Assembly (NCBI GenBank): GCA_025677825.1
Contig: JAIXMO010000009.1
Span: forward strand, 682,001 to 746,000
Direction of reading: 5' to 3'
Source: Helicostylum pulchrum
Taxonomy: Eukaryota; Mucoromycota; Mucoromycetes; Mucorales; Mucoraceae
Length of the DNA stretch: 64,000 nucleotides
Shown here: positions 23,744 through 36,977 of the stretch, one piece after another
How the letters are laid out: every line of letters begins with the position of its first letter
Position numbering within the stretch: position 1 is the stretch's first letter
Translations under genes and position numbers: made by a program
The notes under the pieces: model-generated
Seen by the model: only the letters and a program-made list of their open reading frames with translations
What the model was told of the DNA's origin: nothing
The model's database searches: none

Positions 23744-25201
23744 ATGACCTTTAGCTGCACCATTTGCTTTGAAAACTTGGTTTCTTCTACATTTCCAATC
23801 TCTGCTTTAGCCTGTGGACATACCTTCCATAAGCCATGGTAACTTTTTTTATTTTCATTTCGTAAAGAGTAAAGACTTGTTTCATTAACTTTTTTTCCCC
23901 TAAAAAAATAGCATTAATCGTTGGATAAACCTCAACTCTCCATCACAATGTCCACTTTGTAAAAAAAACATATCAAAAACCAAAATCATCTCACCACTCT
24001 TTTTTTCTGACGGTAATGGTGAAACAGCCGTAGAAGAATCATCCGAAGTAAATGAAAGAATTGCGACAATGGAAGAAAACAACAAAGAATTGAAAGTAGT
24101 AATTGCAACACTCAACCGAGAAGCTCATGAAGCAAAGGAAGAAATTTCCCATCTTCGAACTGAACTTTGTCGTGTTCGTAACCAAAGAAGTTACGTTAAG
24201 ATTATTAAAAGGTAAACGATGTATACTGCATATATATAAACTATATACAATAGACATGACAGCAAAATCATAAAACCACTCACGCCCTTAAATATAATAG
24301 AGTTGTTGAATTGGATAACGATTTATCTACCCAGCATATGCAAAACTATTTACAAAAAGTTAGAGCCTTGCCAACTTCAGACTTATATGTACATGTTGGT
24401 GCTCTCCGTGCTCGTCAAATGAGAGCTGAAAGGTTAGTAATATATACAATTTTAATCCTAGCATCCTATTAATTTATCTATTCGCGTGTAGAGAGGTTTC
24501 TAAGAAGACGTGTCTCTATGAAAATAAAAAAAAAGAGAACGAAGGTTTACGAGACCAGATAGAACAATTACACGACCACATCCGAAATATTGAATCAAAT
24601 CGTTCTTTGCAAGGAAGAGTCGGCAGCTTCAGACCAAGAGTACGACAACGCAATGTTGTTATCTTAGATTCTGATTTAGAAGATGAAGATGGAAACGATG
24701 ATAATGATAATGAAGACCAAAACGATCAGTTCAGTGCAGGACAGGAACTTGATGGGAGAGATGTAGCTCAATCTGATAATATTCGACCAGATGAGATTCA
24801 ACTTAATGAAATATCACCGGACGAAGTACCCGAGGATGACATTGCGTAAGTATTTATTTTACTGTATCATATCTTAAGCTAATAATGTATTGTAGTTTAC
24901 TATTACCTGAAAATATTAGTGACGACGAAGGATTTATTGTAGAGGAACATGTACCTTCGTAAGTATATAAAGTTGATTTAATCCAACATAGGGCTAATAT
25001 ATATATATATATATGTACATGTATATTTGTAGAACCAGCAGACGCCCCTTCAAAAGACAAAATACATGTATTGATGATAATGAGACTACATCTTCTTCAC
25101 GGTAAGTCTCCCTTTATAATGCACCAGATATATAAATTAACTCATCTTTTAGACCAAAAAAAATTATAAAAATTGATTTAACGGATGATGATGATGCTTA
25201 A
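23744..25201 (+). CDS. TRAIP-like RING E3 ubiquitin ligase
   Basis: Seven exons, about 350 residues. The N-terminal RING reads CTICFENL ... CGHTFHKPCINRW ... CPLCKKN, with the final Cys of the first half completed across a splice (TG|C). A long coiled coil follows (EVNERIATMEENNKELKVVI onward), the layout of TRAIP/NOPO. The tail is acidic and carries two SUMO-interaction-like strings, VVILDSDLEDED and IIKIDLTDDDD at the very C-terminus. Animal TRAIP ubiquitinates the CMG helicase at converged forks and triggers crosslink repair. Assignment rests on RING plus coiled-coil architecture, so other RING/coiled-coil ligases are possible. The start ATG at 23744 directly precedes the RING. Confidence 0.7.
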
Positions 25202-26599
25202 GCACATCTCTTCCCTTTGTCTTACTATTATCATCATATACCACCTCACCATTACTGCACTTATTACATCCAATTATTTTTTCTTTTTTATACCGAATCA
25301 TAGCATTAATTATGAAAAAAATATCAGTTCCATTTCGATAGCAGTAGAGAAATCATTTAGCCAGTTCTCTTCTTACTTTCTAGGACACATTTTTTCAATA
25401 ATCGAAATAAAATTTTCTTAAATAACACAATAATAGCGGCTTGAACATTGGTATATAATCTTCTAACCGTATGATATTGAAACGAGACTTTTTCTACTGA
25501 TAATAATAATTATAAAAATAAGATTGTTTTTTTTTTCTTTCTAGCATTTTCTATAAAACCATAACTCGGTTAAATGGATATTTACAACTAAACAGAAAGA
25601 AGTTTCCTTATTTTTTTTGCAAGTACGTATGCAAACTTTCTGTTACAAGATAATTATTTGACTCTGGAAAATAACGGTCATAAAAAGCTAGCTGTCATCT
25701 TTTGACAGGAAGTTTATGGAAGATTAATACGTTGTAAGCGGATCTAAACCATGTATGTAAATAAACGTTGACTGACGTACACCTCATTATAAAACTTTTT
25801 TATTGGTAAAGCAGTAACGAACGGAAGAACCAATTCCCAGCCATTTTCTACCCTCAAAAAAGAAGGGGTCGGAAAATCTGTGCACCCACCCAGCTAAGTC
25901 TAAAAAAGGAAAAATTATAAAAAAAGAGGATTTTTTGATTACACATGAAAAATGAAAAATAACAAATTGTTAATCCTATATTTATAAGCAAAAAAAAAAA
26001 TATTTATGGTAATTTTAATACATAGCAAATGAAACCTCACGATTTTATTTTTCCTTCTATGAACTAAGCGTCATGATCGGTTATTTGGTTTTTTTTTCTG
26101 CTGCCCTTTTCTCCCCCATTTTGTCAACAGTTTATCCCTCCTGACTGTCCAAAAGAAAGCTTTGATACATTCATTAAAAATATATATATTTTTTTTTTTT
26201 GGAGTTTTAAACAACATATTTCTATTAGTGATTCCAATGTCAGATAGTTTTATGATGAAGAAAAAAAGATTGCAATTGCATCTGTCAAACCAATAATACA
26301 AAATTGACAATTATACATAATTACTTTTATTTTATTTTCTGCATATGATGCATATGCGTAAGTATGTATATGTTACCTTGAAAGCAACACTAATTGAAAA
26401 AAAAAGAAAAGAAAAAAGAGTATTTCAAGTTAAATTTCCCTAAATAAGTCTAGATTGTTACGTAATTCCATTTATAAACAATCGTGTTACACACCGCCAC
26501 CATTTGTTCTGGATAAAAAGGATCATTTTTTTTGTTGACATTTCTCTTTTTTTCCTCTTTTATACACGAAAAAAAATATAATATTTATAAATCCTAAAC
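25202..26599. other. intergenic region
   Basis: TRAIP-like 3' region and promoter of the Zn2Cys6 gene. AT-rich, with no coding frame I can support; short ORFs here are low-complexity. A CT/T-rich leader with TATACACG precedes the start at 26600. Confidence 0.35.
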
Positions 26600-29226
26600 A
26601 TGGGGAAACAAGAGTTAAGATATAAGCGACTCAAAGTCGGACATGCTTGCTTCGTTTGTCGCAACAAAAAAATAAAGGTTCGCATCTACTTTGATTTATT
26701 TTATTTCTATTGTATCACTAACATTACTTTTTTTTTACAGTGCGATGGGTTGAGACCTTGCATGCAGGTTAGATTAAATACTTTTTACTTGGCAAAAGCA
26801 TCTGTATTTTAATTATTAACCCTTCTTTTTTTTTTTTACTTTGTTACTTCTATTTTTAGTGTAAAGGTAAAAAGATCAAAACAATCTACAAAACAATCTA
26901 TAAAACAAACATTTGATCAGTTTATACTAATCATTTTTTTATTATCATTACAGCTCGTGGTCGTATTTGTGAATCATCTATTTTAGATCCCTTGATCGAT
27001 ACTGCCTCCGTGACTGAATCTGTAATTAGCGACAACAATACTGACGACGGAAGCCATCATAGTGCCTTAGAATCCGACGATGATTGTTTTTTATTCTCTC
27101 GTACCAAAGATGACACCGTCAGCCCCACCTCAAATTACAGCGAGTCCTGGACCAGTAATGTTATTAACGATGCAACAAAGGAATTTAAAAAGACCAGGCA
27201 GCTCCATGGCTTAGCCGAGTACCCAACATTTGGCAGCTTTGTTCGCTGGAGAGATGAACCACCACTACCACAAAAGTACTCTCATTCGATCGAAATGCCC
27301 TCCAGCGAAATACAGATGCATTTGATTGATTTGTTCTTTCAAACTCGATACAAAATAATTCCCATGATCCCAAAACGTTTATTTTATGAACAGTTACGTA
27401 CCAAAGGTCCTCTCATCACGCCACTTTTATTAAATTCAATGTACTGCCTGGTCAGTGCGCACTCCAATTTACCAGACATCCCAAGCCCCAAAGTATTCTA
27501 CAATCGTGCAAAAAAACTACTAGATGATTTCCTTGATTCTCCTCGCGTCAGTACCGTCGTCGCTCTCTGTCATTTATCATTATATGAACCGATACCAACA
27601 AAGTCTAGGAATATGCCCGATCAACATTGTCGCTCTTGGATATACGGCGGTATGGCTTTCCGCATGTGTCTTGAACTTGGGTTGAATATAGATACTACTC
27701 AAACTCGTGGCGATTTATCTCCTGAAACAATAGAATTTTGTCGAAGAGTCTTTTGGTCTTGTTACTGTCTCGATAAAATGCAAAGCTCTGAATGGGAAAG
27801 GTTATGGGCCATTCCGTCCTCACTGGCGAAGACTGCTTTTCCTCAGTTATTACCAGGTGATGATGAAGAAGAGCAATGGGTGGTTACAGCTTACGTACTC
27901 AAAATCCGATTAGCTATAATCAGTGAAGAAGGTCTCCAAATTCGTGCCTCCTTTGCTATCCGCAATGACATCATTAGCAGTAATTTTTATGATCAACTTG
28001 AACAATACAAATTAAAAATATTTTCTTGGAGAAATACCTTGAAATCCGCTGAATCATGGGGTCTTGAACACTATCAAACAATTGAACAAGTTTTGCACCA
28101 GCCCAAAAAGTCGCCCGTTGTATCTTATGTTCAAGTCATATATTTCTTTTTATTGACAGAATTATTTTTTTGTCTTCCCGAGGCTCACGAAAAATCCTTG
28201 GAGCAGAGACTATACGCCGCAAGATTGACTCAAAGTATCGATGCGCTGTGTAACGAGCCTGCTATAGTCATCCGTTACGAATTCCTGGCTCGTGTTGCCA
28301 TTGGTGCTATCCGGGTCCACTCTCGATATATAAATGACGCTGACCCTGACGTGTCTCGACAATCCATCTACTTCTTTGAGAAATCTGTCAAGATATTACG
28401 AAACTTTCAAAAACACGCAGTGATACCGGAATGTTCAGCTGTGCTTACTCATCTCCCGGTTATTTGCCAAAGGCCTGTTCCGGAAACAGATATTCCGTGT
28501 CCTTCTCCGTCAGAATCATCTCCGAACTTATATACTTGCAGTAGTCCTCAAAATTTTTCTGATGTTCATTACGATAGTAATGCTAGTAATTTTCAAGATG
28601 ACGTTCATACTGTTCAACAATTACCTCTGCGACAAGTTCAATTCGATCAAATTTCGGTTGATCCATTTCGAACGGATACCACAGCTTCATTTAGTTATCA
28701 AAATATAAACACAACACCTTCGTTTTCACCGTATCAAAGCTTGACTGCCTATGGTTATACTATAGGTGTAGACTTTGTTGATCGCAGACAGTTATGGGAC
28801 CAGGCGCTACAAGACGTTTTAAATGAACAAACATACGATGTTGACTCTGCAGTAAGCACACCTGATGAACCGGGCTTCCCTCGAGCTGTACATTCTTTTT
28901 CTAACCATACCGACTGGACCAGCTCAATGACATCCGACTTCTCTTATCCTAAACAAACACAAAATAGTCCTTCCTTACAAGGATTAGAATCGCCCCCGGT
29001 CGTACATAGACAACGTCAAAATATACAACAACATGAACATGAACAAAAGTACAATATATCCCCTTCACCTCAACAAGATGTGAATTCACTTTTATGTAAC
29101 TCTTATTCAAATACGAACCTTCCTTTCGGACAACCTGTAACAATACTTCCCTTACCGTCAAATTACTCCCATATGCCAAATTCCAGTCTAGATGACCTTC
29201 ATCAACATGACTATTATTCAAATTAA
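26600..29226 (+). CDS. Zn2Cys6 fungal transcription factor
   Basis: DNA-binding regulator of the Gal4 type. Four exons (26600-26677, 26741-26767, 26860-26866, 26954-29226) join to 794 residues. The binuclear cluster is rebuilt only by splicing: HACFVCRNKKIK, CDGLRPCMQ, CK, ARGRIC, which gives C-x2-C-x6-C-x5-C-x2-C-x6-C. Exon 3 is just 7 nt. The middle holds the fungal-specific transcription factor homology region (CRSWIYGGMAFRMCLELGLN, RRVFWSCYCLDKM). The C-terminal part is Gln/Ser/Pro-rich and low complexity. Position near residue 1 and basic linker are typical. The target pathway is not evident. Confidence 0.92.
26860..26866 (+). other. 7-nt microexon in the Zn2Cys6 cluster
   Basis: The sequence reads TTTTTAG, then TGTAAAG, then GTAAAAAG. 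It supplies the fifth cysteine (TGT), a Lys and the first base of the next codon, completed by CT after the next ATTACAG acceptor. Without it the frame is lost and the zinc cluster lacks a ligand, so its inclusion is strongly implied. Confidence 0.85.
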
Positions 29227-30137
29227 ATGAATTGTACATTAAATAAAAACTAAGAACTATGCGCCACTGTATAAAAAAACATAAACGCAGTAACATAATT
29301 GAACATTAATTTGGTATTGTATTGTTCCAGTGACCCGACCTATTATGTATTACAACAACAACAAACAAAAAAATTTAAAAAAACCTTTAATTTGCTTATT
29401 GCATGAATATAAGCCAACACTTGTGTAATATCGCTGTAAAAAAAAACTTAGTTATCGAGTTTGAAAAATAATCACGATAACTTCTATTCAAAAAACTATG
29501 CTCATTGGTGTTTTTTTCATTTCTACTGATTAAAGGTAAAAACTTATTACATAATTTTTTAAAAAAAATCAAAGTGCCCCCATTAAAAGGTACGATAAAA
29601 AAGAAGTTTGGGATCAGAATTGTACACCCTCAATTATGTGGTTAAGGTTTTAATAAAAATTACTAAAAACTTTATCGCATAATATATACATTTTGGGTAT
29701 TAGACACGCGACAAACATTTACGTCAATAGCATGTAGAATTTTGGTTGTGGTTATAGTATAAACTTGTTATACGGAATACGCTGGAACAATAGGTACAGA
29801 CATGTATAAAATGATTAGCAATATTATTTACAAGCAGACTGTCTCGGTAAATAATATACAACCACTTAAAGAAAGATGTCAAAAAAAGAAGGGGTAAATT
29901 TATATATGCGTATTCCTTCGTCAATATTTGAAATTAAAAATAGTGGAGGCTTTAAACGAATTTAAGGTATTCCGATAGACCCTAAAGTGTTTGGATCTAA
30001 GTTGTCCAGATTTTCAAAGATAAATTGTCTACTTTTAAAAATTGAGAGCAGGATATTATGAGTGACAACTTTCATCTTTTTTTCTTTCTTTCTCTTCTTT
30101 CTCTCATTTTCTATCTCAAGAGAAAAAAATAATAGAA
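29227..30137. other. intergenic region
   Basis: No gene is supported. AT-rich with several short A/T runs; the last 70 bases form a TTTCTTTCTTTCTCTTC-type pyrimidine leader before the next start codon. Confidence 0.4.
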
Positions 30138-33100
30138 ATGAGCTTGTCGCCAGAAGGCCTATTAGGTAATCGTAATAGCGTACATATGATTACAGCAGAG
30201 AAAGCTCAAACACATTTACATAGTTCTTTTGGATGAGCTTATACCTTCAATAAGTCAACTTCATTTAAAAGATAGTAAACAGTTTGTGGAAAGAGTTTGG
30301 AACAGATCCAAAGAATTGGGACCTATCAGATTAGACACTATTGGAAGAAAACTGGTTACTTGTGGTACGTTTTATTTTTTATTTTGTATATTAAAAACTA
30401 TATTTAGAGTACATAATATTTTTGTAGTTGTGAAAATATGGAACTCCTCAATTGAAATAGCATATGAAAATGATAATGATTTGAAATTTATAGTGACTAT
30501 TTGTAAGAACATTTATTTAGCCAGAATAATATGGTTTAACCAGCTAATTATTTTTCTGCCCCAAAATAGTAAGAGATACATGTTATAAAATCCTTAGAAT
30601 GAACCCATCCTGGACAGGGATCAATGAATGGGAATACTTTTCCATCTTGATAAATGTATTTAGACTATGGTTAGGTAAAAAATAAACGTATACCCGATAA
30701 ATTTTTAACTGGTACGCGGTTATATAACCTATAATTAGATTTTGATGATGTAGAAAGTGCCAAAAGTCTAAAACAAGAATTGCAATGTGTATGTAAATAT
30801 TATACTTTTATGTACATATTTTTGATTGATGTTCGTTTTTTTTTAGTTTAATACCAAGAAAATGCAAGATATTCCACCGGAAAGGGTTAGAGTCCTACAG
30901 AAAAGTTTCGCGTACCAGTCTGAGCTTGTAAGCGCTATTTCATGATCTGTAATTCGCCTTACTAATATATTAGTATAGGAGGCCAGATTAAGTGAATGGG
31001 ATTCTTCCAATTATTTTATGAATAAGGCTCTAGGTATGTATACAATCATGCTAGTCATAATAGCTTCTGACTAATGCATATTACAGATATGGAGCCTGCT
31101 CTTCTTCAAAACAACGGACACGAAATACAATGCGTAAGAAAATTTATATGAGGATAAGAATTGTTTGATATAACTTTTTAATTTAGAATTATTTGTACCT
31201 GACTTTCTTAAATACTGCATTCGCGTTAGAGAGTAGCTCATCTAAAAACTCTGTTGAACTTTTCGAATGGATTATACTTTCGTTTGATAGGTTACTCGAT
31301 TGGAAAGCAGATATACCTGCATGTCTCGAAGTTTGTTTTTTTTTAAAAAAAAATATATTACTTAGCTAGGAAATCTCACATGAATATATTTGAAGAGTTA
31401 TTTTAGGGATTTAGTGCGTAAGTATATACATGTATAAATTATGAAACCCAAAGAAATGTTTTTAACATGCTGTATTTATTTTTAGTAAAAGTCTGCATAA
31501 AAGACGATAAACCATTGAATGCGGCTCAAGTGACAAAAGTACTACAGGTCTTGGAAAAATCTGTTCCAGAACAAGTAAGACTTTTTTTAAAAAATCGAAG
31601 ATTTCTAGTTCATACATACTGAATAAGCTACTATACAAAAAGGAAAGAAAAAAATTGGACTATTTTATGGCTCGAGTGTTTGTTATTTGCAAACTTTTAT
31701 TAGTAGAAGATAAAGATATTAAGCAAAGGCTTCTTCAAGATGGTAATACATTTACTTATATAAATAAAGAAACATTTTATTAACTCGGATGCTACTAGAT
31801 TATTTCGAAGCCGTAGAAAAAATACCAATTCCCCAAGAAGATGCTGATTTAACAAAGTAACTATTATTTATAGTAATCTATAAAAAAAATATTGAGTTAA
31901 CGTTTGATAGTTTGAACATCATTATAAAAAAGATATTTAGCACTCAACTTGTCAGGTATATACTTTATAAAAAAAGAGAGAAGGACAAGGTTAACGTAAT
32001 CGACGTATACATAGCATTTCAAAAATAATGGAGGGCTTGGACTTGCTAACTCAAAGGTCAAAAGGCGTCTCTGAAAGCAATGATGGAAGAATACACATGT
32101 TTAAAATAAAAGTATTGTCCGATATGGTGCTTACACTTGAAGATCCAACAGATTTTAATCCTAATGTTCTTCGACTAGCACTAGACGGTTTGTTGACTTG
32201 ATCATATTGTTTCTGCTCTTTACTAATACGTTATCTATATATCAATTAGATATTTTTCTAGCGAAAGATGAAATGAAATTTATAGCTTTAGGCGTGATAC
32301 AGATGGTAAAACCCTTTCAAGTTCTCTAGCTCTAATAGGATTCTTATATTCATTTAAAAAAAACATTAGATATTATGTAAAACAGGAGATAATTTTTACG
32401 ACGTAAGTCTATATATACCTATACTGTTAAAACATTATCTAATAAAGTTTCTCTTAGAAACAAATGTACTCGGTTGCTCTACCTTGGTACCGGTATACCA
32501 TGAGTATTATTCAATTACCTTCTAGTGATAATAACAATGCTATTGCTCTAGCCAGGTTAGTCACACAGAGATACATTTTGTATCGATTACTAATATATAT
32601 ATATATATATTACCAGTAAACTATCCTTATGTTACGAACATCTCGATGATTTTAACGCAGCTTATAAGTATATGAAGCAAGGTTTAGATAATTCTTCAGA
32701 AACCGCACCGGCCACAGCTGAAGATTATTTGCTATTTTTAAGATTCTCGTTCACTCAAGATGAAATTGAGCAAAAGATAGGCAAGTCATATGATATAAAT
32801 TACCAATACGCTGTTTTTTCTTAAATTTATATAATTAGCTGTACCTGTGGTAATAGACAAACTGGTTAAGTCTTCAAATTATAGATATTCTATGACGAAA
32901 CAAGTTATTCAGTACTTTTACGAGGTATTTTTTTTAAAAAAACAAGGGATATTATGTACTGCTGATACTTAAATTTTGCTATCAATAGTATGGTCGCGAA
33001 GCTTCAGTTGCAAAAGATATTTTACGTTGTACGTTAGAGTCAATTGAAAAGGAAAGTTCTGCGGAATATTTAAAAGACCATGTGCACTACATAGTTTCTA

Positions 33101-34784
33101 TCATGAGGTACGTGAAGAATATGTAGTTAAATGCTTTAAATTAAATACATTTATTAGAGCTGTTATTCATATCAAGACTGCTGTTTATGAACGTTTAGCC
33201 GATGATGGAAGACTTCGCGTTCAGTAAGAATATTTCTTCTCGATTTGGCAATAGATACAACAAACTAAAGTAATGATTAATAGGGACCTGCAGTTCCAAT
33301 CGATTATATCTTATTTCAAAGGTAAGTCCATAGCTTTTGTACTTATACGTATTAACAACAGCTGTCATTAGATGTATTACGTATAGTGAACGAGATAGGA
33401 AAAGACAATACTGAGGAGACGCATTGTGTACGAGCAAGTGATATTCAATGGATGATACAAACAGCCTATAACCTTGGTTTATTTTGTTTCAACGTTGGAA
33501 GAAACTCGGAAGGTCGTGGTTTTTTTCAACTCATTGAAAGCGTAAATATTCTATACAAGTAACCTTTATATATATATATATATATATATGTTCACATTAT
33601 TTTATTTTTTTAAAAAAAAAATAGATCTCTCATAGTTTCACAGGCGAATTCCTAAAAAGCTTTACCAGTGAGCAAATTAAAATATTCAAGTTACTGACTA
33701 CTTGCTTTGGCGACCTTGATAATAATAGATGCAGTAATCAATACTATGGGGGTATGTTGAACGGGTTTGATACACCATTGCAAGAAACTACCGATCCTTC
33801 TTTCAATCATGTGATGCGTTCACTTAAGCTCAATTTATGCGTTCGTCTGGGTTTATTTGATAGAGCTACTGATATATTTACTGTAAGTTTTACTGATATT
33901 TTAATACGAGGTTTATAACAAGAATATAATAGAGTCATTGTCTTTTGCCTGATTGCCCCTTTCCTATCTTGGAACATATGGCAGGTAAGCGCTTTCTCTT
34001 TTTTTTCAGCATAAAGCGTAAACTTGTCTCTTGAACTATTTCTCTTTTATATTGTACATACATAGCTGATGTTGTATTAGACACTAACTGTCCACTTGAA
34101 AGTAAGTGAGATTGAATGCATTTGAAATTTTGTATTACTCATTATTTCTATTGTTAGATGCTTACAATATATTAAAGGTAATTGCTAAAAAAAAAAAGTG
34201 GGAGGAGGTAAAGGAGTAATTTTAAAATGTTATATATAGAATCTCCATAAAAAATTAATTGACAGGAATGCTCGAGAGTACGCCAAATGGACTCGTATCT
34301 TTGTGTCTACAACCATTAGTAGAAGACTCAGAAAAGACGTTTATGAATGTATAAGTACCGTTATTGAACAACAAATTTATAAGGATGTAATATAATTCTA
34401 CTTTATTCTATTTATACCAAAAAAAATTTTATCGTACTTACACGCACATGTTTAGACCAATTATCCCCAGAATGAAATCTATTATTTAATCGTAGTTACT
34501 TGGAACGAAGGTGTTACAAGCAATTTCGAGTAAAGACTTTTATTGTTATTTCATTATATAACGTATTATATACACTAATACAGTTTTATTCCTAGTACGA
34601 GTGAAGGTTACGACTGGTGTAGATTGGCTTTTACATTTCTATCTGTTTACCAAGACACAGCAAAGAAAAACGAGCTTGAAAATAATGTAAGTTTTTTGCG
34701 GCTGGCAAGGGAATAACATATATGACTGAAAAAATATATATATTACCTTAGATGCGTATTGCATACAATATTATAAAGAAATAA
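30138..34784 (+). CDS. SPO22/ZIP4/TEX11-like meiotic TPR protein
   Basis: A very intron-rich gene: more than 25 short exons read in one frame across 4.6 kb, with introns of about 40-70 nt. The start exon (MSLSPEGLL) joins VLLDELIPSISQLHLK. Helical repeat-like segments follow, including EARLSEWDSSNYFMNKAL, LSLCYEHLDDFNAAYKYMKQ, IQWMIQTAYNLGLFCFNVGR and IYYLIVVTWNEGV. The 'AYNLG...' and 'TWNEGV' segments resemble the conserved WN-x-G helices of the SPO22/ZIP4 family, whose members promote synapsis and crossover formation in meiosis. The end is AYNIIKK. Family assignment is by pattern only and a profile search would decide. Exon ends in the middle were not all fixed. Confidence 0.6.
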
Positions 34785-34995
34785 AAATGCATGTGTTGAA
34801 ACACCAAATATAAAAAAAAAAGGTGCCAAGCATCTATGACACAGTGACACCTTCCCAAATTGACATTAAAGCGACGATCGCTACAGAAAATTTTCCTTGT
34901 ACAGAAATAACGTAGTTAGTTCGGTATAAATTAAGCCGAGTTCAACCATTATTCTCCTTTTTTTTCCTTTCTCTTTTTTAATAAACAAAAAAAAA

Positions 34996-36346
34996 ATGAC
35001 TTCCGAAGAACAAACTGAACTTATTAAGCAACTTCGAACAGAACTCGGTAACATTGAATACCAACTGTCTAATGAGGTAAGGCATATTATATTCAATATA
35101 AACCCCCCATACGAACTAAACCTTTTTTTTTTTTTTTAGTACCTAGAACAATTCTTAATTGCTCGTAGTTGGAATGTCGTAAGTCATTATTTATTTATTA
35201 CCCCCTTTCTCTTTTTGTTTGCTTATAAAGAAAGTTATATTCTTAGGCTGGAGCTAAAGAACAACTTTTGAGTACAATTGAATGGCGTAAAGTCAACGAT
35301 ATCAATAATCATCCAGTTGCGACAGCCGAAAATAAGTTACCAGTCTTATACGCTGTTCGTGGTTACCAAAGTATCCCTGATAGTAATTTGGAATCAGCTC
35401 CTGGTATCTCCGAGTCAGTTATTCGAATTAATAAGTATATGGGCGGTGCTTGTCTTCATAAAGTAGATAGAGAAGGATGTCCTATTTATATTGAAAGATT
35501 GGTATGACAAGGAAAAAAAATGATGCTACCGGCTTTATGACATCATGTCTAACATTTTATAATAGGGTTATCATAAAGCAAAGGATATTGCTAAAAACGC
35601 GACAGTTGAAGAAATTCAAGGTTATCATATTGGATGTAATGAATTTTTACATCGTACTGTAATGAAGGATTGCTCTAAAGTAGCTGGACGTCATATTAAT
35701 AGAGAAACAGTTATTTTTGATTGTACCAATATGGGTTGGGGTCGTAAGTAAACAAAGAAATAAGGTGCATATTCAAATATTAATTATCAATTATTATGTA
35801 GAATTACATATGCCTGCTTTACAGTTTATTCGTGCTATTGCCGATTGCGATCAAAAATATTATCCCGAAACATTAAACAAATTTTTCCTTGTTAATGCAC
35901 CTGGTGCCTTTGTTTATGTCTGGAAAATCGTTAAAGCTTGGTTAGATCCAGGAGTAAGTTCCTTTTTTTTAAAAAGAAAAAATAATAATGATGATTAACA
36001 TATGAAATAATTAGACTATTGCCAAAATTCAAATTATGGGGGCTGACTCTAAAGAATCTTTGTTAAAGCAAATTGCACCTGAAAACTTGCCAAGTTTTTT
36101 GGGTGGTGAGTGTACCTGTAGTCATATGGATGGTGGTTGCGTCCCATCTCAAGGTAAACTTAACAGTGAACAATTACAGTATATACGCGGCACTAAATTG
36201 TTATTTATTTATTTTTGATAGTGTTAAAAAATGCCAAACCACTCGAGATTAACCCACATAACGAAAACGTTCCTACAGCTTACAATACTGACATTATGAC
36301 CTCAGCAAAGACTTCAGAAGTTACTCGTGGTCCCACATTCTACTAG
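34996..36346 (+). CDS. CRAL-TRIO (Sec14-like) lipid-transfer protein
   Basis: Seven exons encode about 320 residues. The N-terminal helical CRAL-TRIO-N part (EQFLIARSWNVAGAKEQLLSTIEWRK) precedes the lipid-binding fold: YMGGACLHKVDREGCPIYIER, FDCTNMGW, and KFFLVNAPGAFVYVWKIVKAWLDP, which corresponds to the gate-helix region ending in the xxPxT-type segment TIAKIQIMG. ENLPSFLGGECTC is the conserved LPxxLGG box. Members exchange phosphatidylinositol and a second lipid between membranes. The tail is unstructured. It converges on the second P1 gene, 179 bases apart. Confidence 0.9.
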
Positions 36347-36525
36347 ACTGACTCTCCTCCTCCTCCTCTTTATAGACCTTTTTGTTATTTAAAATAAAGT
36401 AGAAAAAAAAAAAAACGATAGAAAAATATAAGGACATTTATGAATATTTCATCCGCGCAACAAAAAAAATTTATTAAAAACAGATTTGTGGTGGGTTGTT
36501 ATTGTAAATTTGAGAAACAAGATGT

Positions 36526-36977
36526 TTAATCGAAAAGACCTGTAATAAAATGAATTGAGTATACATGTTTTACCAGCACTTTCCCAATTTTTTAAAAGAA
36601 AAACTTACCGAAACCCATATCGTCATCAGATTCTTCCTTCTCCTCAACCTTCTCCTCCTCAGCGGGGGCATCGGAAGAAGCGGCAGCAGCACCAGCAGAG
36701 ACAGCGGGTCCGGAACCAGGGGCACCAACGTTTAAGAGGAGAGCCTTAAGGTCTTGACCAGCGAGGGCCTTGGCGTAGAGAGAGAACCAGATAGGCTCAA
36801 CCTCGATACCGGCAGCAGCAACAAGGGTTTGGAGCTTATCAGCCTGCAAAAAAAAAACACACGCAATTTGTCAATATATGAAATTTCCATTTACACCAAT
36901 TAAAAACTTACGGTGATCTCAACATTGTCATCCTCGAGGATGAGAGCGGCGTATACAACAGCAAGTTCAGCAGACAT
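36526..36977 (-). CDS. RPP1: 60S acidic ribosomal stalk protein P1 (copy B)
   Basis: Three exons (36977-36912, 36843-36609, 36539-36526) of 66, 235 and 14 nt, exactly the exon sizes of copy A at 12221. The 104-residue product is identical to copy A, including [13 protein letters not shown], while third codon positions differ at many sites. Introns and flanks do not align by eye. It lies in the opposite orientation about 24 kb away. The extended open frame past exon 2 (KFFF) is intron read-through, not coding. Confidence 0.96.
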
